Positions 44,038 through 53,314 are shown, counted from the first letter of the stretch. The stretch is DNA of 64,000 bases from Youxingia wuxianensis (GCF_014385085.1 NZ_JACRTD010000001.1:248001-312000), one strand, 5' to 3'. The notes: generated by a model from the letters alone, not told the origin. A program made the numbers and translations.

Positions 44038-44821
44038 GGGCACCTCTGGACAAAGTGTCCAGAAGTCCCCGGAGCTCCCGGAGGGCCTGTTCCTTATGGA
44101 TGGCATTGAGGGCCTGCGCTCCCTGCCCCGTCATTCTGTGGATATGCTCTTGACCGATCCGCCTTACGGCACCACCCGGAACTTTTGGGATGTGCCCCTG
44201 CCGCTCCCGGAGCTGTGGGAGGCGGTCAAGTGGGCAGTCAAGCCGGACGGCGCTGTACTGTTCTTTGCACAATGCCCCTATGACAAGGTGCTGGGGGCAT
44301 CCAACCTGTCCATGCTCCGCTATGAGTGGGTATGGTACAAAAGCCGCTGCACAGGGTTTCTCAACGCCCGCCGCGCTCCGCTGAAAAAGACGGAGAATAT
44401 TTTGGTGTTCTATCAGAAGCTCCCGCTTTACAATCCGCAGTTTGAGCAGGGCAAGCCCTACAAGAAAATTGCGGGCAATAATGGGAACAGCACCAACTAC
44501 GGAAAATTTACCCGTTCCGGCAGCGGATCGGAGGACGGCCTGCGCTTTCCCGGAAACGTGCTGACCTTTCCAGCCGTCCAGCGCACCGTCCACCCCACGC
44601 AGAAGCCGGTGGCCCTGTGCGAGTATTTCATCAAAACCTACACCCGGCCCGGCGAGGTGGTTGCGGACATCTGCGCGGGCTCTGCCACAACAGCGGTTGC
44701 CGCCCTCAATACGGGCCGCCGCTTCCTCTGTTTTGAAACCGTCCCCGCCTACTACGCCGCCGCCACAGAGCGCATCCGTCTGGCGCGGGCAGCGTTGGAG
44801 GCCGGGGAGAAAGGAGTGTAA
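44027..44821 (+). CDS. DNA methyltransferase (N4-cytosine/N6-adenine, DPPY type)
   Basis: 264 aa. Catalytic motif DMLLTDPPYGT is near residue 43. The C-terminal SAM-binding block is VADICAGSATTAVAALNTGRRFLCFE, with HPTQKP before it, the beta-class order. Residues ~4-13 (KGTSGQSVQKSP) are encoded by an ICE palindrome (44042-44066) and are absent from the expected core, so the repeat has extended the protein. There is no partner restriction gene: an orphan enzyme, probably protecting the element. Confidence 0.9.
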   Translation: MTDKGTSGQSVQKSPELPEGLFLMDGIEGLRSLPRHSVDMLLTDPPYGTTRNFWDVPLPLPELWEAVKWAVKPDGAVLFFAQCPYDKVLGASNLSMLRYEWVWYKSRCTGFLNARRAPLKKTENILVFYQKLPLYNPQFEQGKPYKKIAGNNGNSTNYGKFTRSGSGSEDGLRFPGNVLTFPAVQRTVHPTQKPVALCEYFIKTYTRPGEVVADICAGSATTAVAALNTGRRFLCFETVPAYYAAATERIRLARAALEAGEKGV

Positions 44822-44823
44822 CT

Positions 44824-45396
44824 ATCGGACAGTATTCTGTGATCTATGCCGATCCCCCCTGGCGCTACACGCAAAAGGGCTTGCAGGGTGCGGCGGAGAA
44901 GCATTACCCCACAATGGGAATTGACGAGTTATGCACGCTCCCGGTGGCTGATCTGGCGGCCCCGGACAGCGTGCTTTTTTTGTGGGCCACGTTCCCACAG
45001 CTCCCGGAGGCCCTGCGGCTGATCAATGCGTGGGGCTTTCAATATAAGTCCGTGGCTTTCGTCTGGCTGAAGAAAAACCGAAAGTCCGAGAGCTGGTTTT
45101 ATGGCTTGGGCTTTTGGACGAGGGGCAACGCGGAGGTTTGCCTGCTGGCGACACGGGGACACCCGAAACGGCAGGCGGCAAACGTCCATCAATTCATTAT
45201 TGCCCCGATCCAGGAGCACAGCCGAAAGCCGGATGAGGCCCGTGATAAGATCGTGACCCTCATGGGCGATGTGCCCAGGGTGGAGCTGTTCGCCCGGCAG
45301 TCCCCGCCCGGCTGGGATGTGTGGGGGAACGAGGTGGAAAGCACCGTCCCGGACTTCTGGACAAAGTGTCCAGAGGTGGGCGCGAAAGGAGGTTGA
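44824..45396 (+). CDS. MT-A70 family adenine methyltransferase, probable AUC start
   Basis: About 190 aa. YSVIYADPPWRYTQKG opens the protein with the DPPW catalytic motif; WLKKNRKSESWFYGLGFWTRGNAEVCLLATRG is the MT-A70 core. GGAG at 44814-44817 is 6 bp from ATC 44824. The in-frame GTG 44839 is an alternative but lacks an RBS. The C-terminus (DFWTKCPEV) is encoded by an ICE palindrome. Probable m6A DNA methylation; in-operon with the DPPY enzyme. Confidence 0.85.
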   Translation: MGQYSVIYADPPWRYTQKGLQGAAEKHYPTMGIDELCTLPVADLAAPDSVLFLWATFPQLPEALRLINAWGFQYKSVAFVWLKKNRKSESWFYGLGFWTRGNAEVCLLATRGHPKRQAANVHQFIIAPIQEHSRKPDEARDKIVTLMGDVPRVELFARQSPPGWDVWGNEVESTVPDFWTKCPEVGAKGG

Positions 45397-45399
45397 TCC

Positions 45400-45795
45400 A
45401 TGCCCTATGTGAATGTTCCTAACGACTTATCCAAAATCAAGACCAAACTGGCCTTTAACCTGACGAAACGCCAGCTTGTGTGTTTCGGGATCGCGGCGGC
45501 GGTGGGCATCCCGTCCTATCTGCTGGCCCGGAGCTCCATCGGCAACACGGGAGCCATGTTCCTGATGATGGCGGTGGCGCTCCCGGCGTTCCTGCTGGCG
45601 ATGTACGAAAAAGACGGGCTCCCCTTTGAAAAGGTGGTGCGGAACGTCCTGCGGGCCCGTTTCCTGCGGCCTGGGGTGAGGCCCTACCAGACGGAAAATA
45701 TCTATGCCCCGTTTACCCAGCGGGGCGCTGTGAGAAAGGAGGATGCGATTGCAAAAAGCAAACAGCCCAAAGCGCGGCCCCGGAAAGGCCGCTAA
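45400..45795 (+). CDS. PrgI-family conjugation protein (VirB3-like)
   Basis: 131 aa. VNVPNDLSKIKTKLAFNLTKRQLVCFGIAAAVGIP is the PrgI signature, followed by two membrane segments. RBS AAAGGAGG. Always adjacent to VirB4 in this transfer type; the two genes overlap by 47 bp here. Confidence 0.9.
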   Translation: MPYVNVPNDLSKIKTKLAFNLTKRQLVCFGIAAAVGIPSYLLARSSIGNTGAMFLMMAVALPAFLLAMYEKDGLPFEKVVRNVLRARFLRPGVRPYQTENIYAPFTQRGAVRKEDAIAKSKQPKARPRKGR

Positions 45796-48112
45796 CCGGA
45801 AAGCTGCGTTGTCTGCCCAGCAGACGATCCCCTATCTGGTGATGCACCCGGACGGGGTGTGCCAGCTCCCCGGTGGGCTCTACACGAAAACCGTGGAATA
45901 TGAGGACATCAATTATTCCGTGGCATCTACCGAGGATCAGACGGCGATTTTCAGCGGGTGGAGCTCGTTTCTCAATTACTTTGACAGCTCCCTGCCGTTC
46001 CAGCTCTCCTTTATCAACCGCCGCTCCCGTTCCCGGAGCAAGTACAAGGTCAATATTCCCCCGGCACAGGATGACTTTGACAGCATCCGGGCCGAGTTCA
46101 CAAGTATGCTGAAAAATCAGATCGCCAAAAGTAACAACGGCATCGAGAGGTCTAAATACATTACGTTTGGCCTGCCTGCCGAGGGGATCGCGGAGGCCCG
46201 GCCCCGCCTGGAACGGGTAGAGGCCGATGTGACAGGCAATCTGAAACGGCTGGGCGTTCCCTCTGCTCCGATGGACGGGCAGGAACGGCTGGCGCTGCTT
46301 CACAGTCAGATGCACCCCGGCAGCCGGAAGCCGTTCCGCTTCTCCTGGCAGGACATTCCCCGGACGGGCATGGGGACAAAGGACTTTATCGCCCCGGACA
46401 GCTTCGACTTCCGGCAATCCCGGACATTCCGCATCGGCCAGTATTGGGGCGCTGCATCCTACTTGCAGATTTTGGCGTCCGAGCTCTCTGACAAGCTCCT
46501 GGCGGAAATTCTGGAGCTGGATGCGGAAATGACCGTTACCATGCACATTCAGACGGTGGATCAGCTCAAAGCCATTAAGACCATCAAGGGAAAGCTCTCC
46601 GACATTGGCAAAATGAAAGTGGAGGAACAGCGCAAGGCGGTGCGGGCCGGGTACGATCCCGACATCCTGCCCCCTGACCTGATCACGTTCAGCAAGGACG
46701 CGGCGGAGCTCCTGGCCGATCTCCAGTCCCGCAACGAGCGAATGTTCCTCCAGACGTTCACGGTCATCAATATCGCCCCCACCCGGCAGCGGTTGGAAAA
46801 TGATGTGTTTACCGTGGGCGGCATCGCGCAGAAATATAACTGCGCCTTGAAGCGGCTGGACTGGCAGCAGGAACAAGCGTTTGTGTCCTCTCTGGCCCTG
46901 GGCTATAACGAGGTGGAAATCCAGCGGGGCATGACAACCAGCTCCACGGCGATTTTCATTCCCTTTATGACCAGGGAGCTCCGCATGGCTGGGCCGTCCC
47001 TCTACTACGGCATGAACGCTCTTTCGCATAACGTCATTATGGCGGATCGGAAAAAGCTGAAATCGGCCAACGGCTTGTATCTCGGCTCCACGGGCTCCGG
47101 CAAGAGCTTCGCCGCAAAGCGCGAGATCATCAACGTGTTTCTGGCCATCCCTAAAGACCGGATTATCATTGTCGATCCGATGGGGGAATATGCCCCGCTG
47201 GTGCGTAGGCTGGGCGGCCAGGTGGTGGAGATTGCGCCCGGCTCCCCCAACCATATCAATCCAATGGACATCCAGCTTGATCTGGACGATGACGAAAGCC
47301 CGCTTTCCATGAAAGCGGATTTTTTATTGTCCCTGTGCGAGCTGGTGGTGGGCGGCAAGGACGGCCTGCAACCCATCGAAAAGACGGTGATTGACCGCTG
47401 TGTGCGGCTTATTTACCGGGACATGGCCCTGGGCCTGGGGGACGGCAAGCCGCCCTTGCTCCAGGACTTGTACGAGGAGCTTCTGAAACAGCCGGAGCCG
47501 GAGGCCCGGAGGGTGGCAACTGCCCTGGAGCTCTACTGTACGGGCTCCCTTAACCTGTTCAACCACCAGACCAACGTAAAATTGACGGCGCATATTGTCT
47601 GCATCGTCCTCAAAGGGCTGGGAGAAAACCTCCGCAAGATCGCCATGCACGTTACCAACGACTTTGTAACTTCGGCAGTCAATGTGAATTTCCACAACGG
47701 CGTTTCTACCTGGTGCTACTTTGACGAGTTCCACATCCTGCTCCGGGACGCGCTTACCGCCAGCTACTTTGTGGCCGTGTGGAAGATGCTCCGCAAAAAG
47801 GGCTGCGTCCCCTCAGCTTTAACGCAGAACGTCAAAGACCTTTTGGCCAGCCGGGAGATCGAGGCCATTCTGGACAACACCGACTTTATGATCCTGCTGT
47901 CCCAGGCCCAAAGTGACCGGGCGATTTTGGCGAAACAGCTCGGCATTTCCGAGCATCAGCTCTCCTACATCACCCACTCCAATTCCGGCGAGGGCCTGCT
48001 GTTCTATGGGGATGTGACGATCCCCTTTGTGGATCGGTTCCCCCGTGGGGAGATCTATAACCTGCTGACCACGCGCCCGGAGGACTTGAAGAATGAAGCG
48101 AAAACCGAATAA
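45749..48112 (+). CDS. VirB4-type conjugation ATPase
   Basis: 787 aa. N-terminal CagE/TrbE-like domain, Walker A LGSTGSGKSFAAKRE near residue 450 and Walker B CYFDEFHILL near 655. It energises the mating channel. TTG 45749 is preferred to ATG 45743 because AAAGGAGG would directly abut that ATG. It ends inside the NlpC/P60 gene start. Confidence 0.93.
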   Translation: MQKANSPKRGPGKAANRKAALSAQQTIPYLVMHPDGVCQLPGGLYTKTVEYEDINYSVASTEDQTAIFSGWSSFLNYFDSSLPFQLSFINRRSRSRSKYKVNIPPAQDDFDSIRAEFTSMLKNQIAKSNNGIERSKYITFGLPAEGIAEARPRLERVEADVTGNLKRLGVPSAPMDGQERLALLHSQMHPGSRKPFRFSWQDIPRTGMGTKDFIAPDSFDFRQSRTFRIGQYWGAASYLQILASELSDKLLAEILELDAEMTVTMHIQTVDQLKAIKTIKGKLSDIGKMKVEEQRKAVRAGYDPDILPPDLITFSKDAAELLADLQSRNERMFLQTFTVINIAPTRQRLENDVFTVGGIAQKYNCALKRLDWQQEQAFVSSLALGYNEVEIQRGMTTSSTAIFIPFMTRELRMAGPSLYYGMNALSHNVIMADRKKLKSANGLYLGSTGSGKSFAAKREIINVFLAIPKDRIIIVDPMGEYAPLVRRLGGQVVEIAPGSPNHINPMDIQLDLDDDESPLSMKADFLLSLCELVVGGKDGLQPIEKTVIDRCVRLIYRDMALGLGDGKPPLLQDLYEELLKQPEPEARRVATALELYCTGSLNLFNHQTNVKLTAHIVCIVLKGLGENLRKIAMHVTNDFVTSAVNVNFHNGVSTWCYFDEFHILLRDALTASYFVAVWKMLRKKGCVPSALTQNVKDLLASREIEAILDNTDFMILLSQAQSDRAILAKQLGISEHQLSYITHSNSGEGLLFYGDVTIPFVDRFPRGEIYNLLTTRPEDLKNEAKTE

Positions 48113-49844
48113 ACCCCAACAGGAGCCCAGGGAGCGCCCCGGCTCCTGGGAGGAGCCCGCCGATCCCGGCGGCGCTTCTTCCGGGGGTGCTGGGGGCGGC
48201 TCCCCTGGCGGTGCCGGGACAGAGGGTACTTCTGGACAAAGTGTCCACAAGTCAAAATTCCGGCAGAAAAGCAAACAGGAACAGGCCGCCGCTTCTAAGC
48301 TCCGCATGGAAAAGCGCGGGGAAAAGCTGGAGGCGGCCAAAGGCAAGCTGGCAAAACAGAAGCCCCCGAAAAAACCGGGCCCCATCCGGCGGGTGGGCCG
48401 CGCCGCTGGCGGGGCCGCCCACGGCTTTGTGCATGGGAAGATTTACGAAAACGAGCAGGAAAACGTGGGCATCGAGGGGGCCCACCGCTCCGAGCTGGTG
48501 GGCGAGGCCGCCCTGCGGCATGGCTCCCGGTTCGTGAAGCGGAAAGTCCGGGAACATCCGGCAAAGGCGGTCCAGCGGGCCGAGTCCAAATATGTCAAGG
48601 CCACGGCGGACTATCACTTCCGCATGGCCGCCCAGGAGCACCCGGAAATGTCCGGCAACCCGGTTTCCCGGATGTGGCGCAGGCACCGCTTGAAAAAGCA
48701 GTACCAGAAGCGGGCGCGGGAGGCGGTCAAGACCGGGGCGGCAGGCGCGGCGAAAAAGACAGCCGCCGCCACAGAAAAGGCCGGGGCAAAGATGGTAGGC
48801 TTTGTGAAGCGGCATCCCGTGGGGGTAGTGCTGGCCCTGGCCTGCGTGCTCCTGCTCTTTATGATGCAGTCCTGTTCGTCCTCCCTGGTGACGCTTGGCA
48901 ACGCCGGGGCGGGCGCGGTGGGTGCGACTACCTACCCATCCCAGGACGAGGAAATGCTGGCGGCGGAGGCGGCTTATGTGGGAATGGAGGCGGAGCTCCA
49001 GGATTACCTGGACAGCTACGAAAGCACCCACGACTATGACGAGTACCACTTCGACTTGGACAGCATTGAGCACGATCCCTATGTGCTGATCTCTATCCTG
49101 TCTGTGCTCCATGAGGGGGCATGGACGCTGGATCAGGTGCAGGGGACGCTGGAAACCCTCTTTGACCGCCAGTACATTCTCACCGAGGATGTGGTGGTTG
49201 AGGTGCGCTATCGGACGGAAAGCCGGACGGACAGCGAGGGCAATTCCTACACGGTAGAGGTGCCCTACAATTACTATATCTGTTATGTCACGCTGGAAAA
49301 CCGCAACCTGTCCCATCTGCCCCTGGAAATGATGAACGAGGAGCAGATGTCCCGGTACTCCCTCTATATGTCCACCCTGGGGAACCGGCCTGACCTGTTC
49401 CCGGAGTCGGCCTATGTAGGAAAATACGTTACCAACCCGCCCGCCGGATATGACGTGCCGGGGGAATATCTGGACGATGAAACCTTTGCGGCCATGCTCA
49501 CCGAGGCGGAGAAATACCTGGGCTATCCCTATGTGTGGGGAGGCTCCAGTCCGGCCACGTCCTTTGACTGTTCCGGCTTCGTGTCCTGGGTGATCAATCA
49601 CAGCGGCTGGAATGTGGGCCGCCTGGGGGCCCAGGGGCTCTATAACATCTGTACCCCTACCAGCAATCCAAAGCCCGGCGATCTGGTGTTCTTTGTCGGC
49701 ACCTATGACACGGCGGGCGTGTCCCACTGTGGTATCTATGTGGGGGACGGGATGATGATCCACTGTGGCGATCCCATACAATATGCAAATTTGAATACAA
49801 GTTACTGGCAATCTCATTTTTACGCCTACGGGCGTTTACCCTGA
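48093..49844 (+). CDS. Membrane-anchored NlpC/P60 peptidoglycan hydrolase (VirB1-like)
   Basis: 583 aa. A basic, disordered N-terminus of ~240 residues contains TSGQSVHKS encoded by an ICE palindrome (48228-48252). A membrane segment (VGVVLALACVLLLFMMQS) lies near 250-270. The C-terminal NlpC/P60 domain has YPYVWGGSSPATSFDCSGFVSW (catalytic Cys) and VSHCGIYVG (His). It opens the cell wall for the transfer channel. Confidence 0.9.
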   Translation: MKRKPNKPQQEPRERPGSWEEPADPGGASSGGAGGGSPGGAGTEGTSGQSVHKSKFRQKSKQEQAAASKLRMEKRGEKLEAAKGKLAKQKPPKKPGPIRRVGRAAGGAAHGFVHGKIYENEQENVGIEGAHRSELVGEAALRHGSRFVKRKVREHPAKAVQRAESKYVKATADYHFRMAAQEHPEMSGNPVSRMWRRHRLKKQYQKRAREAVKTGAAGAAKKTAAATEKAGAKMVGFVKRHPVGVVLALACVLLLFMMQSCSSSLVTLGNAGAGAVGATTYPSQDEEMLAAEAAYVGMEAELQDYLDSYESTHDYDEYHFDLDSIEHDPYVLISILSVLHEGAWTLDQVQGTLETLFDRQYILTEDVVVEVRYRTESRTDSEGNSYTVEVPYNYYICYVTLENRNLSHLPLEMMNEEQMSRYSLYMSTLGNRPDLFPESAYVGKYVTNPPAGYDVPGEYLDDETFAAMLTEAEKYLGYPYVWGGSSPATSFDCSGFVSWVINHSGWNVGRLGAQGLYNICTPTSNPKPGDLVFFVGTYDTAGVSHCGIYVGDGMMIHCGDPIQYANLNTSYWQSHFYAYGRLP

Positions 49845-49857
49845 CAAGGAGGTATCT

Positions 49858-50109
49858 ATGGCGGTAAGCAAAAGCCAGAAAATCCAGGCCGAGATTGATA
49901 AGGTCAAGGCCAAAATCAGCGAACAGCAGGCCCGGCTCAAGGAGCTGGAGAAGAACAAGCAGGAGGCCGAAAACAGCGAGATCGTGGACATCGTGCGGGG
50001 CATGAGCATTTCCCTGGAGGAACTCCCCCTGGTGCTCCAGCGGCTCCGGGACGGCACTTCTGGACAAAGTGTCCAGAAGTCCGAGGACGGCGGAAAGGAG
50101 GAAAATTGA
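49858..50109 (+). CDS. DUF4315-like coiled-coil protein
   Basis: 83 aa. SKSQKIQAEIDKVKAKISEQQARLKELEKNKQEAENSEIVDIVR is a coiled coil typical of DUF4315. The tail GTSGQSVQKS is encoded by an ICE palindrome (50056-50080). RBS AAGGAGG. It overlaps or abuts the DUF4366-like gene. Confidence 0.85.
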   Translation: MAVSKSQKIQAEIDKVKAKISEQQARLKELEKNKQEAENSEIVDIVRGMSISLEELPLVLQRLRDGTSGQSVQKSEDGGKEEN

Positions 50110-50111
50110 AG

Positions 50112-50897
50112 ATGAAACGCTTTCGGGTGATGGCGGCGGCGCTGTGTGCCGCCGTTCTTTTATGCGGATTTAGCGTCCCGGCCTATGCCTATGCGGACGG
50201 CGGCGAGGGCGCGGACTATGGCGATCCCACCATGACCGAGGAAACCCAGGCCCCGGAGCCGGAGCCCACCATTGAACCGGGCGAGGGCTTCTCGGAGGAG
50301 GGAAACCTTGTAACCCGCGATCTGCTCTATGACGAGCACACCAACAAGCAGTTTATTACGGTGCAGACCAGCGGCGGCAACACGTTCTATATCGTCATTG
50401 ACTATGACAAGCCCGTGGACGAAGAGGGCGAACAGTACGAAACCTACTTTTTCAGCGTTGTGGATGAGGCCGATCTGCTGGCTGCGGCGGAGGCCGCTGG
50501 CGTGGAACAGGCGGTGTGCTCCTGCTCTGAAAAATGCGAGGCGGGGGCCGTGAATACAGAGTGCGCCGTCTGCTCGGTCAATATGAACAAGTGCGTGGGC
50601 GTTGAGCCGGAGCCGGAGCCCACGGAAACCGAGAAACCCGCCCCGGAGGAGGCCGAGCCGGAAACGGGCGGCAACATGGGGATGCTCCTGGCGGTGCTGG
50701 CCGTGGCCTTAGTGGGCGGCGGCGCGGCGTTCTATTTCAAGGTGCTGCGCCCGAAGCATCAGAAAGCCGCCGAGCCCCAGGAGGACTACGGCGGGGAGCT
50801 GGATGACTATGACGGGCCGGACGGCTACGGGGACGAGGACGAGGACGGCCCGCCCTGGGACGAGGAGGATGATGACGGAGAGGAGGCTGACAAATGA
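50112..50897 (+). CDS. DUF4366-like exported, membrane-anchored protein
   Basis: 261 aa. A signal peptide (FRVMAAALCAAVLLCGFSVPAYA) is followed by an acidic Pro/Glu-rich external region, a Cys cluster (CSCSEKCEAGAVNTECAVCSVNMNKC), a C-terminal membrane segment (LLAVLAVALVGGGAAFYF) and an acidic cytoplasmic tail. Conserved in clostridial ICEs between NlpC/P60 and mobilization genes; likely a surface component of transfer. Confidence 0.83.
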   Translation: MKRFRVMAAALCAAVLLCGFSVPAYAYADGGEGADYGDPTMTEETQAPEPEPTIEPGEGFSEEGNLVTRDLLYDEHTNKQFITVQTSGGNTFYIVIDYDKPVDEEGEQYETYFFSVVDEADLLAAAEAAGVEQAVCSCSEKCEAGAVNTECAVCSVNMNKCVGVEPEPEPTETEKPAPEEAEPETGGNMGMLLAVLAVALVGGGAAFYFKVLRPKHQKAAEPQEDYGGELDDYDGPDGYGDEDEDGPPWDEEDDDGEEADK

Positions 50898-51070
50898 GGT
50901 TTACTGACAGCCCCTTTGAAAAAATGATGAAGCAAAAACCCCGGCCCCAGGCTCCGGCCCCGGCGAAACCGCCCAGGGGCTCCCGGTGCTCCGGGTGCCC
51001 CTACTGGCGGGGCATCGGCTGTGTGTCCTGCTACCGGGAACTCATGCGGGCCCCGGCTGGCGGGAGGTGA
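50894..51070 (+). CDS. Small Cys-motif protein
   Basis: 58 aa. SRCSGCPYWRGIGCVSCYREL has paired CxxC motifs that may bind zinc. The start overlaps the previous stop by 4 bp (ATGA), and the stop is 4 bp before the next start. Function unknown. Confidence 0.65.
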   Translation: MRFTDSPFEKMMKQKPRPQAPAPAKPPRGSRCSGCPYWRGIGCVSCYRELMRAPAGGR

Positions 51071-51074
51071 CGGC

Positions 51075-51443
51075 TTGGCCCGTGAACTGACACGCGAGGA
51101 AAAACGGGCGATCCGCGCCCTGGTAACAAAGTGGTGCGCCAACTATGACCGGGAGTGCGGGTGTCTGCCCCTGGACTGTGAGTGCTATATGCTGGGGAAA
51201 TGCTGGACGGGTGCTTACTGCCGCTACTTCCGGGAGGCCGTCCTGCCCCTTGATCCGGCCCTGGAGGTGTCCCTGCTAAGTGAGGGCCCCAGGCCGGATT
51301 TTAAGCCCTGCCCCATCTGCGGCGAGGCCGTTCCCCCGGATCGGCGGCAGGCTTACTGCTCGGCGGCCTGTGCGAAGAAAGCCCACCGCCGACAACAGCG
51401 GGACTATATGCGGAAAAAGCGGGGCTGGGGCGTTGACAATTAG
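51075..51443 (+). CDS. Cysteine-rich VLP-domain protein
   Basis: 122 aa. RALVTKWCANYDRECGCLPLDCECYML with YFREAVLPLDPALE is the VLP signature, then a C-terminal zinc-ribbon-like CPICGEAVPPDRRQAYCSAAC. TTG 51075 follows GGGAGGTG. Homologue of 38804-39202. Confidence 0.82.
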   Translation: MARELTREEKRAIRALVTKWCANYDRECGCLPLDCECYMLGKCWTGAYCRYFREAVLPLDPALEVSLLSEGPRPDFKPCPICGEAVPPDRRQAYCSAACAKKAHRRQQRDYMRKKRGWGVDN

Positions 51444-51562
51444 GCCCCGGAAAATCCCCGGTTTACAAGGCGTTCCGAGGCCGTTTTCGGGGCAGGCCGT
51501 ATCCAACTACGGCTTGCCCCCGTTTGGCCCGGATGCTGTCAACATCAAGAGGAGGTGTTATT

Positions 51563-52345
51563 CTGGAAGAAAATCAAGGTTATGTGATCCGCCGCACGAT
51601 CCTGTTTGACAATCAGTGCGGTTTTGCCCTGGGGGAAAATAGCAGGGCCCCTAATCCCTATGTGACGTGGCGGTTTAACGAGCAGGACGGCCAGCGAAAT
51701 TACTTTTGGGGCCACTACATGAATGAGCCGGATATGGCGGAACGGGACTTACTCAATCGGGCCGAGGACTACCAGCGGCGCTACCATGTGCAGGCAGTGG
51801 AACAGGCCCCGGACAAGGAAACCTATCTGTACTACTCCACCCAGCGGCCTATCGACATCGGCACATACCCGAACAGCTACTTTAACCGCCCTGTCCACAT
51901 GGATTTATACTTTACCCGCCAGCAAGTGACGGGTGAGGCGTTCCAGGCGTGGGGTGCCATCACCTATGCCCATCCCCTGACGGAACGGGAAATGCAGGAC
52001 TATGAGCTCCGGCCCTCCCGCAATAACCTGGATATTCGGCGGCAGATGGATGCCCAGGCCCAGGTGGTGGGAAAATGGGAGGACGCTCACCGCGTCCCGG
52101 ATCAAAAGCGGCTGACGTGGTTTTATCCTGACTTCGGCAGTTATGTGGTGAAAGAATACATCACCCCGGAGCAACTGGCCAGCTTTGCCCGTGGCGTGGA
52201 ACGCCAGGAGGCGGCGCGGGCTCATAAGGAGGCCAAACGCCAGCCCCCGATTGCAGAGCAACTGAAAGCGGCCCAAAAGGAGGCCCAGGAACACCGGGCC
52301 CCGGACGGCCCTAAAAAGAAAGCCCCTGACCGGGGCGACAGATAG
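51563..52345 (+). CDS. Conserved ICE protein, probable CUG start
   Basis: About 260 aa. ENQGYVIRRTILFDNQCGFALGENSRAPNPYVTWRFNE begins a conserved globular region of ~200 residues; the C-terminus is Lys/Glu/Ala-rich. GGAGGT (51551-51556) is 6 bp before CTG 51563; ATT 51560 is the other nearby codon, and an ATG at 51524 lies ahead of the RBS. No function is known to me. Confidence 0.72.
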   Translation: MEENQGYVIRRTILFDNQCGFALGENSRAPNPYVTWRFNEQDGQRNYFWGHYMNEPDMAERDLLNRAEDYQRRYHVQAVEQAPDKETYLYYSTQRPIDIGTYPNSYFNRPVHMDLYFTRQQVTGEAFQAWGAITYAHPLTEREMQDYELRPSRNNLDIRRQMDAQAQVVGKWEDAHRVPDQKRLTWFYPDFGSYVVKEYITPEQLASFARGVERQEAARAHKEAKRQPPIAEQLKAAQKEAQEHRAPDGPKKKAPDRGDR

Positions 52346-52355
52346 GAGGACTGTT

Positions 52356-52520
52356 ATGGAAAAGAAGCGTGAGCAGGATTTTGTCAACCAGGAGGCCCTG
52401 CGGCTCTCCGGGGTATTCAATACGCCGATCCCCGCCCAGCCCCCGGAACGGGAAAAGGCGCTGGACAAGGTAAAGGAGCCGCCCCGCGTCTGCCGGAGCC
52501 TGGAACGGGAGGAGCGGTGA
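52356..52520 (+). CDS. Small acidic/basic ICE protein
   Basis: 54 aa (KKREQDFVNQEALRLSGVF, then a Pro-rich charged tail). AGGAGG is 8 bp upstream. Its stop overlaps the MobC GTG start (GTGA), so it is coupled to mobilization genes. Function unknown. Confidence 0.6.
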   Translation: MEKKREQDFVNQEALRLSGVFNTPIPAQPPEREKALDKVKEPPRVCRSLEREER

Positions 52521-52864
52521 CAAAGAAACGCCGCCGCCCTATCCATCTTCATGTGATGGTGTCCGAGGAGGAGCTGGCGCTGATCCAGGAGCGCATGGCC
52601 GAGGCGGGCATCCGAAATATGGGGGCCTATATGCGGAAAATGGCCCTCAATGGCTATGTGCTCCATGTTGACCTGTCACCTGTCCAGGAGCTGGTGTCGC
52701 TCCAGCGTCGGTGCTCCAACAACTTAAACCAGGTGGCGATCCGGGCGAATACCTATGGCGGCATTTACCCGGAGGAGATCAAAGCGTTGCAGCGGGACTA
52801 TGAAAAGCTGTGGCGGCCCCTGTCCGATCTTCTGGAAAAGCTCTCCGCCATTGTGCGGCTCTGA
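52517..52864 (+). CDS. MobC-family relaxosome accessory protein
   Basis: 115 aa. IHLHVMVSEEELALIQERMAEAGIRNMGAYMRKMALNG is a ribbon-helix-helix-like DNA-binding start, and SLQRRCSNNLNQVAIRAN is the MobC signature. It helps the relaxase open oriT. GTG start with GGAGGAG upstream. It lies upstream of the relaxase gene. Confidence 0.88.
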   Translation: MTKKRRRPIHLHVMVSEEELALIQERMAEAGIRNMGAYMRKMALNGYVLHVDLSPVQELVSLQRRCSNNLNQVAIRANTYGGIYPEEIKALQRDYEKLWRPLSDLLEKLSAIVRL

Positions 52865-53023
52865 CCTGCCGGGGAGCGGCCCTGCGCCGTTCCCCGGCTA
52901 TCTCGACTTCTGGACACTTTGTCCAGAGGTGGGGATAGCCGAGGCATCCTTGTTGGCCCCCTCTTACGGAGTTATAATATACATATAGAGGCAAATATCA
53001 AACTTTTGTAGGAGGTATGAACC

Positions 53024-53314
53024 ATGCGGACGATCTTAAAAATTATCGTGGCTCCTTTTATTCTGGCCTTGATCCTCGCCGTGGCGGTGCTCTCGTTCCT
53101 GTCCTGCGTGGCGGGCGCTGTGTGCGTTGTGGCGTGTGTGGGCCTGTCCCTGCTGGCGATCCTTTGCCTGCTGGCCGGGCAGACCACAGGCTGCATCGCC
53201 ATGTTCGTGCTGGCGTTCCTGGTTTCTCCCTTTGGGCTCCCGGCCCTGGGCGGCTGGCTGGTGGAGCGCCTTTATGGTGTGAAGTATGCGGCGATGGATT
53301 TTATGGCAAGCTGA
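53024..53314 (+). CDS. CD1845-like small membrane protein
   Basis: 96 aa with three hydrophobic segments (IIVAPFILALILAVAVLSFL, VACVGLSLLAILCLLAG, IAMFVLAFLVSPFGLPAL). Conserved next to the relaxase in clostridial ICEs. Function unknown. RBS AGGAGG. Confidence 0.8.
   Translation: MRTILKIIVAPFILALILAVAVLSFLSCVAGAVCVVACVGLSLLAILCLLAGQTTGCIAMFVLAFLVSPFGLPALGGWLVERLYGVKYAAMDFMAS

Noticed and set aside
45713..47254. Minus-strand 513-aa ORF opposite virB4
   Set aside because: Antisense shadow; VirB4 motifs are unambiguous on the plus strand.
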